A DNA stretch of 64,000 bases from Gammaproteobacteria bacterium. GTDB taxonomy: Bacteria; Pseudomonadota; Gammaproteobacteria; Pseudomonadales; Halieaceae. The notes below the pieces were generated by a model. The model searched no databases. It was not told the origin of the DNA and saw nothing but the letters and a program-made list of their open reading frames with translations. Every line of letters begins with the position of its first letter. The stretch's first letter is position 1. This document shows positions 9,335-19,336 of this stretch, in pieces. Location: contig JAUICG010000008.1 in NCBI GenBank assembly GCA_030427485.1, positions 99,074 through 163,073 on the forward strand, written 5' to 3'. The translations under genes were made by a program, and so were the position numbers.

Positions 9335-10324
9335 CTAGTCCCTGCGGTGATCCAGCAACCAGTTGACGAAAGCGTCGAGTCCCTCGGTGACCCAGGGACC
9401 CGGGATGTGCGGCCCGTTGTTCATCGTCCAGAACTCGACTTCCGTGCCGTCCAGGCAACCGGGCCAGGAGGTACGCGATGTTTCCGCGCCGGCGATACTG
9501 GCAACCAGGTCGAAATCGGCAAGTGTCATCGGGCTGTTCGTGTCGCAGCCGGCAAGCATCGCATAGCGTTCAGCGACCGCCGGCGCGCTGAGGTAGGCGC
9601 CCTCGAATCCCTGGTAGAAGACCGTGTCATCGGCATCGCCGTGCACGGTCAGTACGCTGACCCTCTCGGCAGCGGGCTGGCATCTTTCCAGGTCCACGAA
9701 GGTGGAGCCGGCCAGGTTTACCAGTGAAGTCACCAGGTGGGAGGCCTCGCAGGCCATGGTCAGGGACATGAAACCGCCGCTGGAGTGGCCAATAAGGCCA
9801 ATGCGCCCGGCATCGATGCTGTAGGTGGCAGCGGCCTCCTCGATCAGTCCGGTCAGGTAGCCGACATCACTGGAGACGGGGTTTTCCCCCTCCTCGTTGT
9901 CGCAGCAGGCGGGCGCAAAGCGCCACTGCTTACGGCCACCGATAGACAGTCCGTCAGGATAGACCAGGATAAACTGGTGACTGTCCACTCGCGGGAGTAG
10001 TCCCAGGTAGGCGGACTGAATAAGGCCATCGGCGCCGCGGCCGTGCAGTACCATTACCAGTGGATACCGGCTGTTGTAGTCGTAGTCGGAGGGGATCTGC
10101 ACCATCGCGGGACGCTCGCCGCCAAGTACCAGTGGGGGATTGGACACACAGGTACCGCTGTCTGCGCACCCCTGCAAGCGGTACGGCGCGTCCGTGATGG
10201 TGATGTTGCCATCGCTGCCATCACTGCAGGCGACAAGTGCAAGTCCGGTGGCGAGTGCGGCGAGTGTATTGCGTAGTTGTGTGATCACGGTGATGCCCGT
10301 CTGAAACGCAGGATTGGCCAGCAT
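9335..10324 (-). CDS. Secreted esterase lipoprotein (PHB depolymerase / feruloyl esterase-like)
   Basis: A 329-residue alpha/beta hydrolase. The start is fixed by GGGAGGCAAA before the ATG; a longer reading frame continues only because it crosses the palindromic repeat upstream. Signal peptide with lipobox LALVAC (residue about 23). The polyhydroxybutyrate-depolymerase/feruloyl-esterase signature is present: YPLVMVLHGRGADG, nucleophile GHSSGG, and DADDTVFYQG near the acid residue, with NNGPHIPG for the histidine. It would cleave extracytoplasmic esters. It faces family A palindrome copy 1 in its promoter region. Confidence 0.85.
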   Translation of the reverse strand: MLANPAFQTGITVITQLRNTLAALATGLALVACSDGSDGNITITDAPYRLQGCADSGTCVSNPPLVLGGERPAMVQIPSDYDYNSRYPLVMVLHGRGADGLIQSAYLGLLPRVDSHQFILVYPDGLSIGGRKQWRFAPACCDNEEGENPVSSDVGYLTGLIEEAAATYSIDAGRIGLIGHSSGGFMSLTMACEASHLVTSLVNLAGSTFVDLERCQPAAERVSVLTVHGDADDTVFYQGFEGAYLSAPAVAERYAMLAGCDTNSPMTLADFDLVASIAGAETSRTSWPGCLDGTEVEFWTMNNGPHIPGPWVTEGLDAFVNWLLDHRRD

Positions 10325-10368
10325 TTTGCCTCCCGGGGGTGCAACTTGGCAAGCTGGCGCTGCCGCCG

Positions 10369-10550
10369 GTAGTGCGTCAGTTTGAAATTGGTCTGTACGA
10401 GCCCGGGTGGCATTGTTGCGGCCGGGACACGCCAAAAAGCGCACGTCCTTGTGCAGGCTCGCGTGGCGACGTCCTGTCGCCACACGGCCCCGGCCGCAAC
10501 AACGCCACCCGGGCTCTCGACTATCACCAAATTTCAAACTGACGCACTAC
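10369..10550. repeat. Family A palindromic element, copy 1 (182 bp)
   Basis: Terminal inverted repeats GTAGTGCGTCAGTTTGAAAT and its complement bound the element. Inside them lies a second arm pair (about 10399-10426 with 10494-10521) with one mismatch. The centre, conserved with copy 2 at 38622, holds two local hairpins: GCAC(6 nt)GTGC and GTGGCGAC-GTCCT-GTCGCCAC. The outer and middle arms differ from those of copy 2 but match each other. The 7-mer CTGCCGC lies just outside both ends (10360-10366 and 10552-10558), a possible target duplication. It fills the gap between the esterase start and the LLM oxidoreductase gene. Confidence 0.85.
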
Positions 10551-10679
10551 ACTGCCGCTCCCTGGCATGTTGCTTATTCCACTGCCCAGGCGCCGTTTTC
10601 ATTGACAATTACTGCAGATCACTTACTTTGGGTGTCCAGTGTTTTGTGATCGCCATGCGAGCCCCGGGCTGGAAATTCG

Positions 10680-11702
10680 ATGGAATTGACCGTGACCTAT
10701 GATCTGCGTGCGCCTGACTTCGGGGCAAGTCGGGGCGCACTTTATGCCGCCGCGCTGGACCAGGCGGCATGGGCGGACGACCTGGGCTTCGATGTGGTCG
10801 GCCTCGGCGAGCACCACAGCGCCGCCGACGGTTACAACCCCTCGTCGCTGGTGATCGCCAGCGCGATGGCGGCGCGGACCCGGTCTATCACTCTGCGCAC
10901 ATCCGTATTGCTGGCGCCGCTGTACGACCCGGTGAAGCTGGCCGAGGATGCCGCGGTCACGCAGATCCTGTCCGGCGGCCGCCTGGTACTCGGTATCGGC
11001 GCCGGTTATCGCCCGGCCGAGTTCGAAACCTTCGGCCGCAAACTCGAAGACCGTTGGCGCGTGATGGGAGAAATTTGCGAATTTCTGCGCCTTGCCTGGA
11101 CGGGCGAGGAGTTTGACTGGCAGGGCAGGCGCTGCCTTGTCACCCCGACACCGGAACCTTTTGCCCCGCCCATCCTGCTGGGCGGAAGTTCGTCCGCCGC
11201 GGCCCGCCGCGCCGCCCGTATTGCCGATGGCTGGTTTCCGCCGCTGGACCCCGCGCTGTGGCAGCCGTACAGGGAGGCATGCATTGCGCTGGGGAAAGCC
11301 GATCCCGGGACGTATCCTCGACACGGGCCGATTTTCCTGTGGGTGACCCGCGAACCCGAGCGGGCCTGGCGGCAACTCATACCGCATATACTGCACCAGT
11401 TGCAGTCGTATAGTGACTGGACCACGGAGGCGTTCGGCAGACCCGCAGGTCCCTATGCCGGAAAGGTCACGGCGGAAACGGTTCGCAACAGCCCGGCGTA
11501 TCAGGTGTTGACACCCGCGCAAACCCTGGAGCTGGCGTCTGGTCTGGGTGATCACAGCGTGTTCTATCTCAACCCGCTGTTGGCCGGGATCGATCCCGCG
11601 CTGTCCTGGCAGATGTTGAGCCTCTACGAGCGGGAGGTTCACCCCTATATAAGAAGCGCGGCGGCAAGCGGTGCGGTCGCGGCAACAGGCATTGAATGCT
11701 GA
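10680..11702 (+). CDS. LLM class flavin-dependent oxidoreductase
   Basis: A 340-residue luciferase-like monooxygenase (TIM barrel using FMNH2 or F420). Family features: DDLGFDVVGLGEHHS near the N-terminus, ARTRSITLRTSVLLAPLYDPVKLAEDAAVTQ split over beta strands 3-4, LSGGRLVLGIGAGY, and PPILLGGSS in the C-terminal half. No class-specific residues allow a substrate call. It is followed after 9 bases by a small membrane protein gene on the same strand, probably co-transcribed. Confidence 0.85.
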   Translation: MELTVTYDLRAPDFGASRGALYAAALDQAAWADDLGFDVVGLGEHHSAADGYNPSSLVIASAMAARTRSITLRTSVLLAPLYDPVKLAEDAAVTQILSGGRLVLGIGAGYRPAEFETFGRKLEDRWRVMGEICEFLRLAWTGEEFDWQGRRCLVTPTPEPFAPPILLGGSSSAAARRAARIADGWFPPLDPALWQPYREACIALGKADPGTYPRHGPIFLWVTREPERAWRQLIPHILHQLQSYSDWTTEAFGRPAGPYAGKVTAETVRNSPAYQVLTPAQTLELASGLGDHSVFYLNPLLAGIDPALSWQMLSLYEREVHPYIRSAAASGAVAATGIEC

Positions 11703-11711
11703 GGATTGCTC

Positions 11712-12350
11712 ATGCAACAGAGATTACAGCGCGCCAAAGAACTGCTCCCATCGATTATTATCACCGTGCTGAGCATGATCCAGGCGCTGGCCCTCGAGTT
11801 GTACTGGACCAAGATGCAGAGCTCCGAGTTTCTCTGGCTCGGGGGGTGGGACGCGATAGCAGGCTGGATACAGCTCGGTGTGATGCTGCTGGGTATCATC
11901 CAGATCTGGCTGATGTATGTCAGCACGATATTGCGATTCAGCTGGTTTCCCTCGATGCAGGATACCGTGACACCTTTTGCGATAGGATTGCTCGAATTCG
12001 GCATGGTTGACCTGATGGGCCCGGATGAACTCGGCGTGTGGTTTTTCCTGCTGGCTATGATATTCGCCGTCTCAACCTGGGCGTCCCACACGATCTTCCG
12101 TCAGGCGCGCCGCGACCCGGAGAATCACTATTTTTTCGAGAATATCCCCACCGCGGGTTGGCGTGACTTCAGGAGTGCGTTTATCGTCATCGGGATACTG
12201 TTGGCAATTGCCGCGGTGCTGTGGATTCGCGGCGGCACCGGCATTCTGGCGACAGCAGGACTGCTGTTCGCGGCGGCCGCGATCATTCGCCAGTTGTATA
12301 TCTCCCACCGGTACTGGATGCATTCACTGGTGGGCCAGGGAGGCGACTGA
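11712..12350 (+). CDS. Hypothetical membrane protein
   Basis: A 212-residue protein starting at an ATG preceded by GAGGATTG, just after the flavin oxidoreductase stop. About six hydrophobic helices: residues 10-28, 44-66, 82-96, 100-120, 155-172 and 178-195. The remaining sequence is short loops with Trp/Tyr. I do not recognise a family. It is convergent with the large radical SAM gene, with almost no gap. Confidence 0.6.
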   Translation: MQQRLQRAKELLPSIIITVLSMIQALALELYWTKMQSSEFLWLGGWDAIAGWIQLGVMLLGIIQIWLMYVSTILRFSWFPSMQDTVTPFAIGLLEFGMVDLMGPDELGVWFFLLAMIFAVSTWASHTIFRQARRDPENHYFFENIPTAGWRDFRSAFIVIGILLAIAAVLWIRGGTGILATAGLLFAAAAIIRQLYISHRYWMHSLVGQGGD

Positions 12351-12351
12351 A

Positions 12352-14973
12352 CTACGCCAGGTCGACACGCGCCCTGTGCAGCGGTGACTCCAGTTCCCAA
12401 CTGATGCCAAAGGAATTCAGGTCTTTGCTGATGCCAACCGCCGACTGGGTGATGCCAAAGGGGTCATCCACCGTCAGCGTACCGGGGCCATAGCTGGACA
12501 GTCGAGGTACGACGCTCTCCCAGCCCTGCCGATTGCCGCTGGATTTTTCCGCGAGCATTGCCGCGTGCCAGGCGACCACATCGCACTCGAGATTGACCGT
12601 CTCCGGCAGCGCCCGGTCGTGGGCGGGAATGCTTGCCAGTTGCGCCGCGAGAATCGAGCGCAGTGCAGGGGAGTCCTGCAATCCGTATTCCTCTTGCAGG
12701 TAGCGCCCCACCTCTTCCATGACCAGGTACCAGCTGACGGGCGGCGCCATCAGGGACGATACATAGTGTGTGAGTATGTACAGCATGGGCCATTGATTGT
12801 TTTCCGCGGAATCCAGCATCAGTTTGTGGTAGAACTCCATCTCATTGGCAGAGGTCTCCTGCCGCACAAACCTGGTGATGGTGCGCAAAACACCAAAATT
12901 TTCGAATAGCGTATACGCCTGTTTCAGCTTGTCCATCGTCGCCAGGTCGGCTTCCGTGTAGGTGGCGGTGGAGGCCAGTACAGCTTGCTTTCCAGGCGCA
13001 ACCGGGATCAAGGTCTTGATCTGGTGCTTCTCCAGATACGAGGGTTCATTCATCGGGCTGTTGACGAGCAGCGTGGTGAGATTGACGCGGGTCGCGAGCT
13101 CGCGATCAATGCACTGCTGCAGGTCGTTACGGAAGGACTGCAGGGTGGAGCCTGGAAGCCCCATCATCAGTTCTATGGTGAGCGGCAGCCCGGAATTGCG
13201 CATTTCAACGGCCAGCGCGTCGTATTTCTCTGTCTTGATATTGGCCCGGTTGATGACCTCCAGGGTGTGCTCATCCATCGACTGCAGCGACAGGGTTCCC
13301 AGTGTCAGGATGTTGCCCTCGGCGAGAACGTCGATGATATCCTTCAGGTACTTTACGGAATTCTTCGCAAAGTTGCCGCCAAAGCCACGGGGATATCCGG
13401 TGGCGAGTTTGAGCTGGGCGGCCTTGCGGGCGATATCGACATCGCGCGGGAAAATGCCGAAGTTGGCGTCGGCAAGGGTTATCGTGGCCACCTCCGTTGT
13501 CGCCGCCCACTCCAGCTCCGCCATCACCCGGTCAATATCGAAGTTTCTGATTTTACTGGCGGTAGCCGAGCCCCAGTCGCAGAACGTGCAGCCGTAGGGA
13601 CAGCCGCGATTGGTTTCCATGATAAGAAAGAGGTCGTCGAGGCCATAGTAATTATCGAACAGGCCGGTGAGATAGGCGGATGGCAGTATGCTCAGGTCTG
13701 CTATTCGCCCCTGCTTCTCGTTGCGCACGATGCCTGTGGACGTGCGATAGGTGACGCCGGAAATGCCCTCCAGCACGCTGAGGTCGGGCTGCGGGTTGCC
13801 GATGACCTCGCGCAGTTTCGATAAAACTTCAGCGCAACTGACTTCGCCTTCGCCCTGGATAGTGACGTCAATGTGCGGGTGATTCTCGAAGTGGCGATGC
13901 TGGTCCTCCTTGTACTTGGGTGTGTCCGGGCCGCCGTGGATGGTGATGCTGTCCGGGCTCAACGCCTTTATGCGGGCGGAGGCTTCCACCGCCTGCGCGT
14001 GCGACCAGAGATAGTTTGAGAAAAGGTAGATCGCGGGTTCGCTGGTGAAGCCTGGCAGCCGCTCCTCGTCCCAGATCCAATCGGTGCGGAAGTTGTAGAA
14101 TTCCTCCAGCGCTCCCTCTTCGTGCACCTTGGCGTACGCGATGATCGAGCCGAGCGCTAATGGCGGGCTGAGGTCAAAGGCGACGGGGATGACTTTTACC
14201 CGGTGTTTGCCGGTGCGCAGTTCGCGCTCGCGCTCGGTCTCATCCTGCACCCTGGCATGGCGACGAAACATCTCCCGTGCCAGGTCGCTTGAATTGCCTG
14301 ACAGCACGACCCCGAACAGTTCAGCCCCGGAACGGTTTTTTCGTTGCGTGAGCGGCGCGATGTACCGGTGGGTTATAAACGGTTTCAGCATGTCGAGAAA
14401 CTGTGCCCTGTCCAGCGCGCGATCGCCGCAGGCTTCCTGGTGTGCCTTAAGTGCCGGCTCAATGCCGTGATGGGAGGCAAGTTGGCTCAGCGCGAGCATC
14501 TCTATGGCGCTTATAGCCGGCAGCGAGATACCGTTGTGCGAGATTGTCACGAACCTGCCATCGTGGAGAAAAAACGCGCACGGCGTGAGCAGCTTTACCG
14601 GCCCGTCCGGGATGGGTTCGTCGACAGGTGTATGCGCCTGTGGCCCCGGTGCCGGCAGCAGGGCTCGCTGCGCGGGATTTGACGGATCAATCGCGTCAAA
14701 GCGTTTTTGCCGGTTTAACTTTTTCGCCAGGGTCGTGCAGCGCTCGCGCTCAGCGACCGTGAGCTGCGAGTTGTTCAGGAACTTTGGCAGGCCCTCACGC
14801 ATGTTCGCAATGCGACCCTTGCTGAAATCCTGTAACAATTCCAGGTCCGCCAGATTGAGTTCTATGGGCGGGGCGCCGATGGCCTGCCATACCCGTATCC
14901 GGGCGTCGGCTCCAATAACCACCTGGAGTGTGACATTGGGGAAAAGCACGGATTTTACCGCCTTGGCATCCAT
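12352..14973 (-). CDS. B12-binding domain radical SAM protein
   Basis: An 873-residue protein. Residues about 1-200 form an N-terminal region I do not recognise. Residues about 280-420 resemble a cobalamin-binding Rossmann domain (IYLFSNYLWSHAQAVE, then ITIHGGPDTPK). The radical SAM cluster motif CPYGCTFC (CxxxCxxC) lies near residues 457-464, followed by a core of about 250 residues that includes ELMMGLPGST. It is therefore likely a B12-dependent radical SAM enzyme (methyltransferase, cyclase or related). Several such families modify peptides, but no short precursor-like gene is visible next to it. The ATG start is 303 bases from the next gene. Confidence 0.85.
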   Translation of the reverse strand: MDAKAVKSVLFPNVTLQVVIGADARIRVWQAIGAPPIELNLADLELLQDFSKGRIANMREGLPKFLNNSQLTVAERERCTTLAKKLNRQKRFDAIDPSNPAQRALLPAPGPQAHTPVDEPIPDGPVKLLTPCAFFLHDGRFVTISHNGISLPAISAIEMLALSQLASHHGIEPALKAHQEACGDRALDRAQFLDMLKPFITHRYIAPLTQRKNRSGAELFGVVLSGNSSDLAREMFRRHARVQDETERERELRTGKHRVKVIPVAFDLSPPLALGSIIAYAKVHEEGALEEFYNFRTDWIWDEERLPGFTSEPAIYLFSNYLWSHAQAVEASARIKALSPDSITIHGGPDTPKYKEDQHRHFENHPHIDVTIQGEGEVSCAEVLSKLREVIGNPQPDLSVLEGISGVTYRTSTGIVRNEKQGRIADLSILPSAYLTGLFDNYYGLDDLFLIMETNRGCPYGCTFCDWGSATASKIRNFDIDRVMAELEWAATTEVATITLADANFGIFPRDVDIARKAAQLKLATGYPRGFGGNFAKNSVKYLKDIIDVLAEGNILTLGTLSLQSMDEHTLEVINRANIKTEKYDALAVEMRNSGLPLTIELMMGLPGSTLQSFRNDLQQCIDRELATRVNLTTLLVNSPMNEPSYLEKHQIKTLIPVAPGKQAVLASTATYTEADLATMDKLKQAYTLFENFGVLRTITRFVRQETSANEMEFYHKLMLDSAENNQWPMLYILTHYVSSLMAPPVSWYLVMEEVGRYLQEEYGLQDSPALRSILAAQLASIPAHDRALPETVNLECDVVAWHAAMLAEKSSGNRQGWESVVPRLSSYGPGTLTVDDPFGITQSAVGISKDLNSFGISWELESPLHRARVDLA

Positions 14974-15276
14974 TGATACTTACCTCGAATAGCGGGGCTA
15001 CAGCAATTGCAGTAGTCGTCACCTGTCTTTGCGCTGAATTTTCCGCGAGCTCAGGCCATTATCACCTCACTCTAGCCGAATACTCATGCCATTTGGCATT
15101 TTTTGCAATCCTTGGCGCGGGAATTGCGGCGTTAATGAGAAGTGGTCCCGCAAATTGCGGTTGACGGCTATCGGGATTAATCGCGGTGGACTGGCGGGCA
15201 GGGCAGTGGCGGGTCATTATCCATGTGTAATGTAGGGGCAAACGGCTTCAATCGGGATACCGTACTTTGCCTGTCA
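14974..15276. other. Intergenic gap upstream of the radical SAM gene
   Basis: About 300 bases without a convincing gene. Short frames here lack ribosome binding sites or overlap the neighbouring gene. I see no long palindrome and no precursor peptide for the radical SAM protein; the promoter of that gene should lie here. Confidence 0.5.
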
Positions 15277-16212
15277 CTATGTTGCACACGGTTTTCTTTC
15301 GATCTGGACGGTTGCGTGGGCCACATTGAAATGTTGGACCAGTCGTGCATTTACCGCCTCCCGTTGCTCGTCGGGATCCGCGGATTCCCCGATGCGCGCA
15401 TGTAAGGTGACCAGGTGACGTTCCTGGGTGAGGGACCAGATGTGAATGTGATGCACGTCCTCCAGGGACGGGATTTGCTGCAGCAGGTCGGCCCGTATAG
15501 CGGCGGGATTGAGCCCTTGCGGCGCGCCTTCCATCAGGATATGGCCAGATTGCCTGGTAATCATCCAGGCTGAGCGCAGTATCAGCAGTGCCACCGCTAC
15601 GGACAGCAACGGGTCCACGGGTGTCCACCCGGTCCAGATAATAATCACAGCGGCGACAATGGCGGCCACTGAGCCCAGTAAATCGCCCGCCACGTGCACG
15701 GCCGCGCCGCGTATATTGAGGTTTTCGCTGGACCCGGTGTGCAGCAACCAGAAGGCGAAGCAGTTGACCAGCAGGCCGCCGACGGCAATCCAGAGCATGA
15801 TGCCACCCAATACCTCAACCGGTTTGTTCAGACGGTGCAGCGCCTCTACAATGATCCACGCTACCAGGGCGATCATCGCAATGCCATTGACGAACGCCGC
15901 CAGCACCTCGCCGCGATGGTAACCGTAGGAGCGGCTGCTGTCGGCCGGTCGTCGCGACAAGCGGAACGCCAACCACGCCAGCGCCAGTGCCGCGGTGTCG
16001 GTGGCCATGTGACCCGCGTCGGCGATCAGCGCGAGCGAGCCTGATATCAGTCCGCCAATGATCTCCACGGCCATGAAACCACCGGTGAGGAGCATCGCGA
16101 GAAAGATACGCCGCTCGTTATCGTTGCTGACTGTCGGCGCGTGCGAGTGATCCCCCTGGCCATGCGGGTGCGAATGGTCATGCGGATGGTCATCGGGATT
16201 GGTTCGGGACAT
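15277..16212 (-). CDS. Cation diffusion facilitator, zinc exporter type
   Basis: A 311-residue CDF transporter that would export Zn2+ (or a related divalent metal) in exchange for protons. The N-terminal 30 residues are a histidine-rich metal loop (HPHDHSHPHGQGDHSH). Six transmembrane helices follow. The transport-site pairs are HMATD (TM2) and HVAGD (TM5), the HxxxD pattern of zinc-type CDFs. The C-terminal cytosolic domain (about 215-300) is the usual ferredoxin-like fold with VHHIHIWSLT. Related to CzcD/ZitB. It is followed downstream by no partner; the upstream neighbour is ferritin on the same strand. Confidence 0.93.
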   Translation of the reverse strand: MSRTNPDDHPHDHSHPHGQGDHSHAPTVSNDNERRIFLAMLLTGGFMAVEIIGGLISGSLALIADAGHMATDTAALALAWLAFRLSRRPADSSRSYGYHRGEVLAAFVNGIAMIALVAWIIVEALHRLNKPVEVLGGIMLWIAVGGLLVNCFAFWLLHTGSSENLNIRGAAVHVAGDLLGSVAAIVAAVIIIWTGWTPVDPLLSVAVALLILRSAWMITRQSGHILMEGAPQGLNPAAIRADLLQQIPSLEDVHHIHIWSLTQERHLVTLHARIGESADPDEQREAVNARLVQHFNVAHATVQIERKPCAT

Positions 16213-16290
16213 ACACTGCCTGCTCGATTGGACTGCCGAAGGAGCGCTCTCCGGTCTGTATTCGCGGTGACCGCCCCGGTGTTGCGCTGG

Positions 16291-16797
16291 CTAGGGAGGG
16301 GAACTGGCAGCCTGCCTCGCGCCCAGTTCGTTGTCGATCATCAGCAGGCCATAGCCGTCATCCTTGACCAGCTTCAATTTGGAAATAATGCCGCCAAGGG
16401 TCGCTTCTTCCTCAACCTGTTCGTTCACAAACCACTGCAGGAGATTGTAGGTGGCGTGGTCTTTTTCCTTCAGCGCGTGGTCGCTGAGATCATTGAGACC
16501 GGAGGTCATCGATTGCTCATGCGACAGGGAGGCATTGAACACGTCCAGGAGCTTGCCGAAATCGCTGGGTGGGCTGGGCACTTCACCGAGAACGACTTGC
16601 ACGCCCTGTTCCACAAGGTAATTGTAAATCCGCGTCGCGTGGTTGTGTTCCTCTTCATACTGTAGTTTGAACCACTTGGCGGCGCCGTTGAACTCGAGGT
16701 GGCTGCAGTAGGCCGACATGGCGAGGTACAGGTAGGCGGAAGAAAATTCACGGTTCAATTGACCCAGGAGGGCCTGTTCCATCGTGCTGGATATCAT
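16291..16797 (-). CDS. Ferritin
   Basis: A 168-residue non-heme ferritin, the cytosolic iron-storage cage protein. The start ATG (MISSTMEQ) has AAGGACAC upstream; a longer frame upstream lacks a site. Ferroxidase-type residues are visible: LNREFSSAYLYLAMSAY, then YEEEHNHATRIYNY (EEEH with the metal His), and EQVEEEATL near the C-terminal part. The length is normal for bacterial FtnA. The zinc exporter gene lies next to it on the same strand, suggesting a metal-handling neighbourhood. Confidence 0.93.
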   Translation of the reverse strand: MISSTMEQALLGQLNREFSSAYLYLAMSAYCSHLEFNGAAKWFKLQYEEEHNHATRIYNYLVEQGVQVVLGEVPSPPSDFGKLLDVFNASLSHEQSMTSGLNDLSDHALKEKDHATYNLLQWFVNEQVEEEATLGGIISKLKLVKDDGYGLLMIDNELGARQAASSPP

Positions 16798-16921
16798 GGC
16801 GTGTCCTTGCTGATGCGGATGACGCCATTCTAACGAATTCCGGGCGGAAGTCATTATCGCCGGCGGCAAGCGCTCAAAACGCGCTGTCCTCGAACGGTGC
16901 CGCCGGATGGCAAGGGGTCAG

Positions 16922-19210
16922 TCAGAAACTGTAGCTGACTGTCAAACCGTACTCTCGGCCCGGGTAATACCGGCCGCCGAAAGGCTGTGGCAGACCCGGG
17001 TCGCCATCGGTTCGTATGGAAGGGTCGATGTTCAGGTCCTCGTTGGCCAGGTTCTTGCCCCACAGGCGAATATTGACACCATCCGATGAGTGCAGGCCGA
17101 ACGTCAGCCCCAGCAGGCTCTTGGCGTCGGAGAACGCGTCGGTTTCGGTGGTGTAGTTGGGAACCGACTGCCAGGACCAGTTGACGCGACCGGAAAGTGC
17201 CCAGGTCGTGGACAGTGGGCGGGTATATCCCAGCTGGAAATTCGAATTCCATTGCGGCAGGGAGTTCAGCGGTTTGTCGCTCGCCGGGCACAGCAACTGG
17301 TCCGGCGACGTCTCTTCGCCCGGTGGACAGAAGCGGAACAGCCACTCGTCTATACGGGCATCGAAGTAGGTTCCGCGAAACCCGACATCCCAGTGTTCTG
17401 CCAGCAGATAGATGATTTCAAATTCGATACCACGGGTATTGACGTTGTCGGCGTTGGCCAGTTGTGCCGAGAACAGGGAGTTGAGATCGCCGATCGGTGT
17501 TTTCAGCGCGGTGATATCGAGCGGCTGGATAGTCTGGTGGTCCTTGAACTCCTGGTAGAATACATCAACGCTGTAGCTCATGCGTCCCTCCAGTGCCGAA
17601 CCCTTGAGGCCAACCTCAAAGGCCGTCGATGTCTCCTCGTCAAAGGCCAGCATTTCACTGCCCGCCGCCGCAATTTCCGGAAAAACGGGCGCCAGCGCCA
17701 GCAGTCCGGGCACCAGGTTATTGAATCCACCCTGCTTGTAGGCGTTGTCGATGGCCAGGTAGGCCGTCATGTGTTCATTGAAGTAGTGCTGCAGCTTGAA
17801 GCTCCACGAGAGGTGGTCATAGCTGACGTCGTCATCTACCACGGAATTGAAGGCCAGGAACGCAAAATTGCTTTTGGTCCAGATGTCGTTCTTGTCGTAT
17901 CGGGCGCCGAGGGTCAAATCCCATTGCGGTGCCAGGTGGAAGGTGAAGTTCGCATAGGCCGCGTTGATATCTCCCGCACCCTCGGCGGGGCCGAACAAAT
18001 TCACGCCGGTGAGCGTGACATCGAAATGTCCGTCGATATCCCGATTGCCGTAGTAAAGGCCCGCAATATAGTCAAACGTCTCCCCGGCGCCTGAGAAGCG
18101 CAGCTCCGCGGAGGTGGTTTCCCAGTCGAGTCGAATCTCGAACTGGCTGGTTCTGCCCGGGTAGGGCTCGCGGTTTTCCAGCTGGTAGGTATCGAGTTCC
18201 TGGTAGGAGGTGAGAAATTCGATATTCACGGACTCCCGCGCCCATATCTAGTGCGCGTTGGTTTCCCGTATTTCCGAATGCGCGCTGGAGAGAAAGTCGC
18301 CGTAGTAGTGGCGATCATCGAAGCGGTTGTCGATGGCGGGAATCGGATTGGCTCCGCCAGTACCCGGAACGATGCCCTCGACGTTGAAATCCACCGGCTG
18401 GTCGTCCAGGTCCTGGTAGCCGAGCTTCCAGTGCAGTTCCATCTCGTCATTCATCAGCCAAACCAGCCGCGAGCGCAGCGCCTTGTGCTCTTTCCCGCCG
18501 GTGCCATTTTCACCCGACACGGGGTTTTTCACTTCCAGGTAGCCGTCTGAATCGGCATAGGCGCCGGCGAGCCTGAGGCCTACTTTCTCAGTCACCAGCG
18601 GTAGATTGACCGCGCCGCGCACGTCCACGGTATCCAGGTTCGAGGCATGCTGCAGGCCATACGATCCTTCAACGTAGCCTTCGAGTTGCCGGGCGTTGGG
18701 TGCCCTCGTGGTGATATTGTAGGCACCCCCGGGCGCGTTCTGCCCGTAGAGCGTACCTTGCGGCCCGCGCAATAACTCGATCCGCTCGATATCCACCAGT
18801 GTCGAGAAGACGGCGCCCACCGAACTCTGCGCGAAATCGTCAACAAAAACCGCGACGCTCTGCGGTGAAGTCAGCGCAAAAAACGCCGGACCCACGCCCC
18901 GCAGACGAATCGCGGCCGCCTGCACACCGGGGAAGAAGTTTACACCGGGTGTCAGTTGCGCCGTCTCGGTGAAATCGAAGACGCTCAATTCGGTAATTTC
19001 CTCGCCGCTGACCACGGCGATGGAAATGGGTACATCCTGCAGGGATTCGGAGCGTTTCTGTGCGGTGACAACAACTTCTTCCAGTTGCCTTGCATGTGCC
19101 GGGGAGGGCAGGGCGCCACAGAGCACCAGGGCGAGCACTGCGCCTTTACGAGCAGCGTGCGCCGGCTTGCACCGGTGAGAGCGTGCCGGCCGCGAGAACG
19201 GGTTTTCCAA
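16922..19210 (-). pseudogene. TonB-dependent receptor interrupted by in-frame TAG
   Basis: Two adjacent reading frames on the same strand and in the same phase together make one ordinary TonB-dependent receptor of about 762 residues. The first part (19210 to 18248) has a signal sequence, a TonB box (EEVVVTAQKR), the plug domain (LRGPQGTLYGQNAPGG) and early strands; it starts at TTG. It ends at TAG (18250-18248). Translation resumes six codons later without any frameshift and continues through the beta-barrel to a C-terminal YSF. A nonsense mutation, an assembly error or amber read-through are the options. If real, the plug would be made without a barrel, so the receptor is probably non-functional. 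Substrate unknown. Confidence 0.85.
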
Positions 19211-19336
19211 GGTATATCCGCACCTGTTATTGTTGTTGGCGCAACGACAATCATGGCTGTCGCGGCAGTGTCGGCAGCGCTGCCTGATGTCCCGGTTACC
19301 TTAGCGCATTACACCGGACAATGACCAGCCCCTCCG

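Noticed and set aside
10325..10537. N-terminal extension of the esterase frame into the palindrome
   Set aside because: A strong GGGAGG site and lipobox signal peptide fit the ATG at 10324; the extension encodes repeat sequence.
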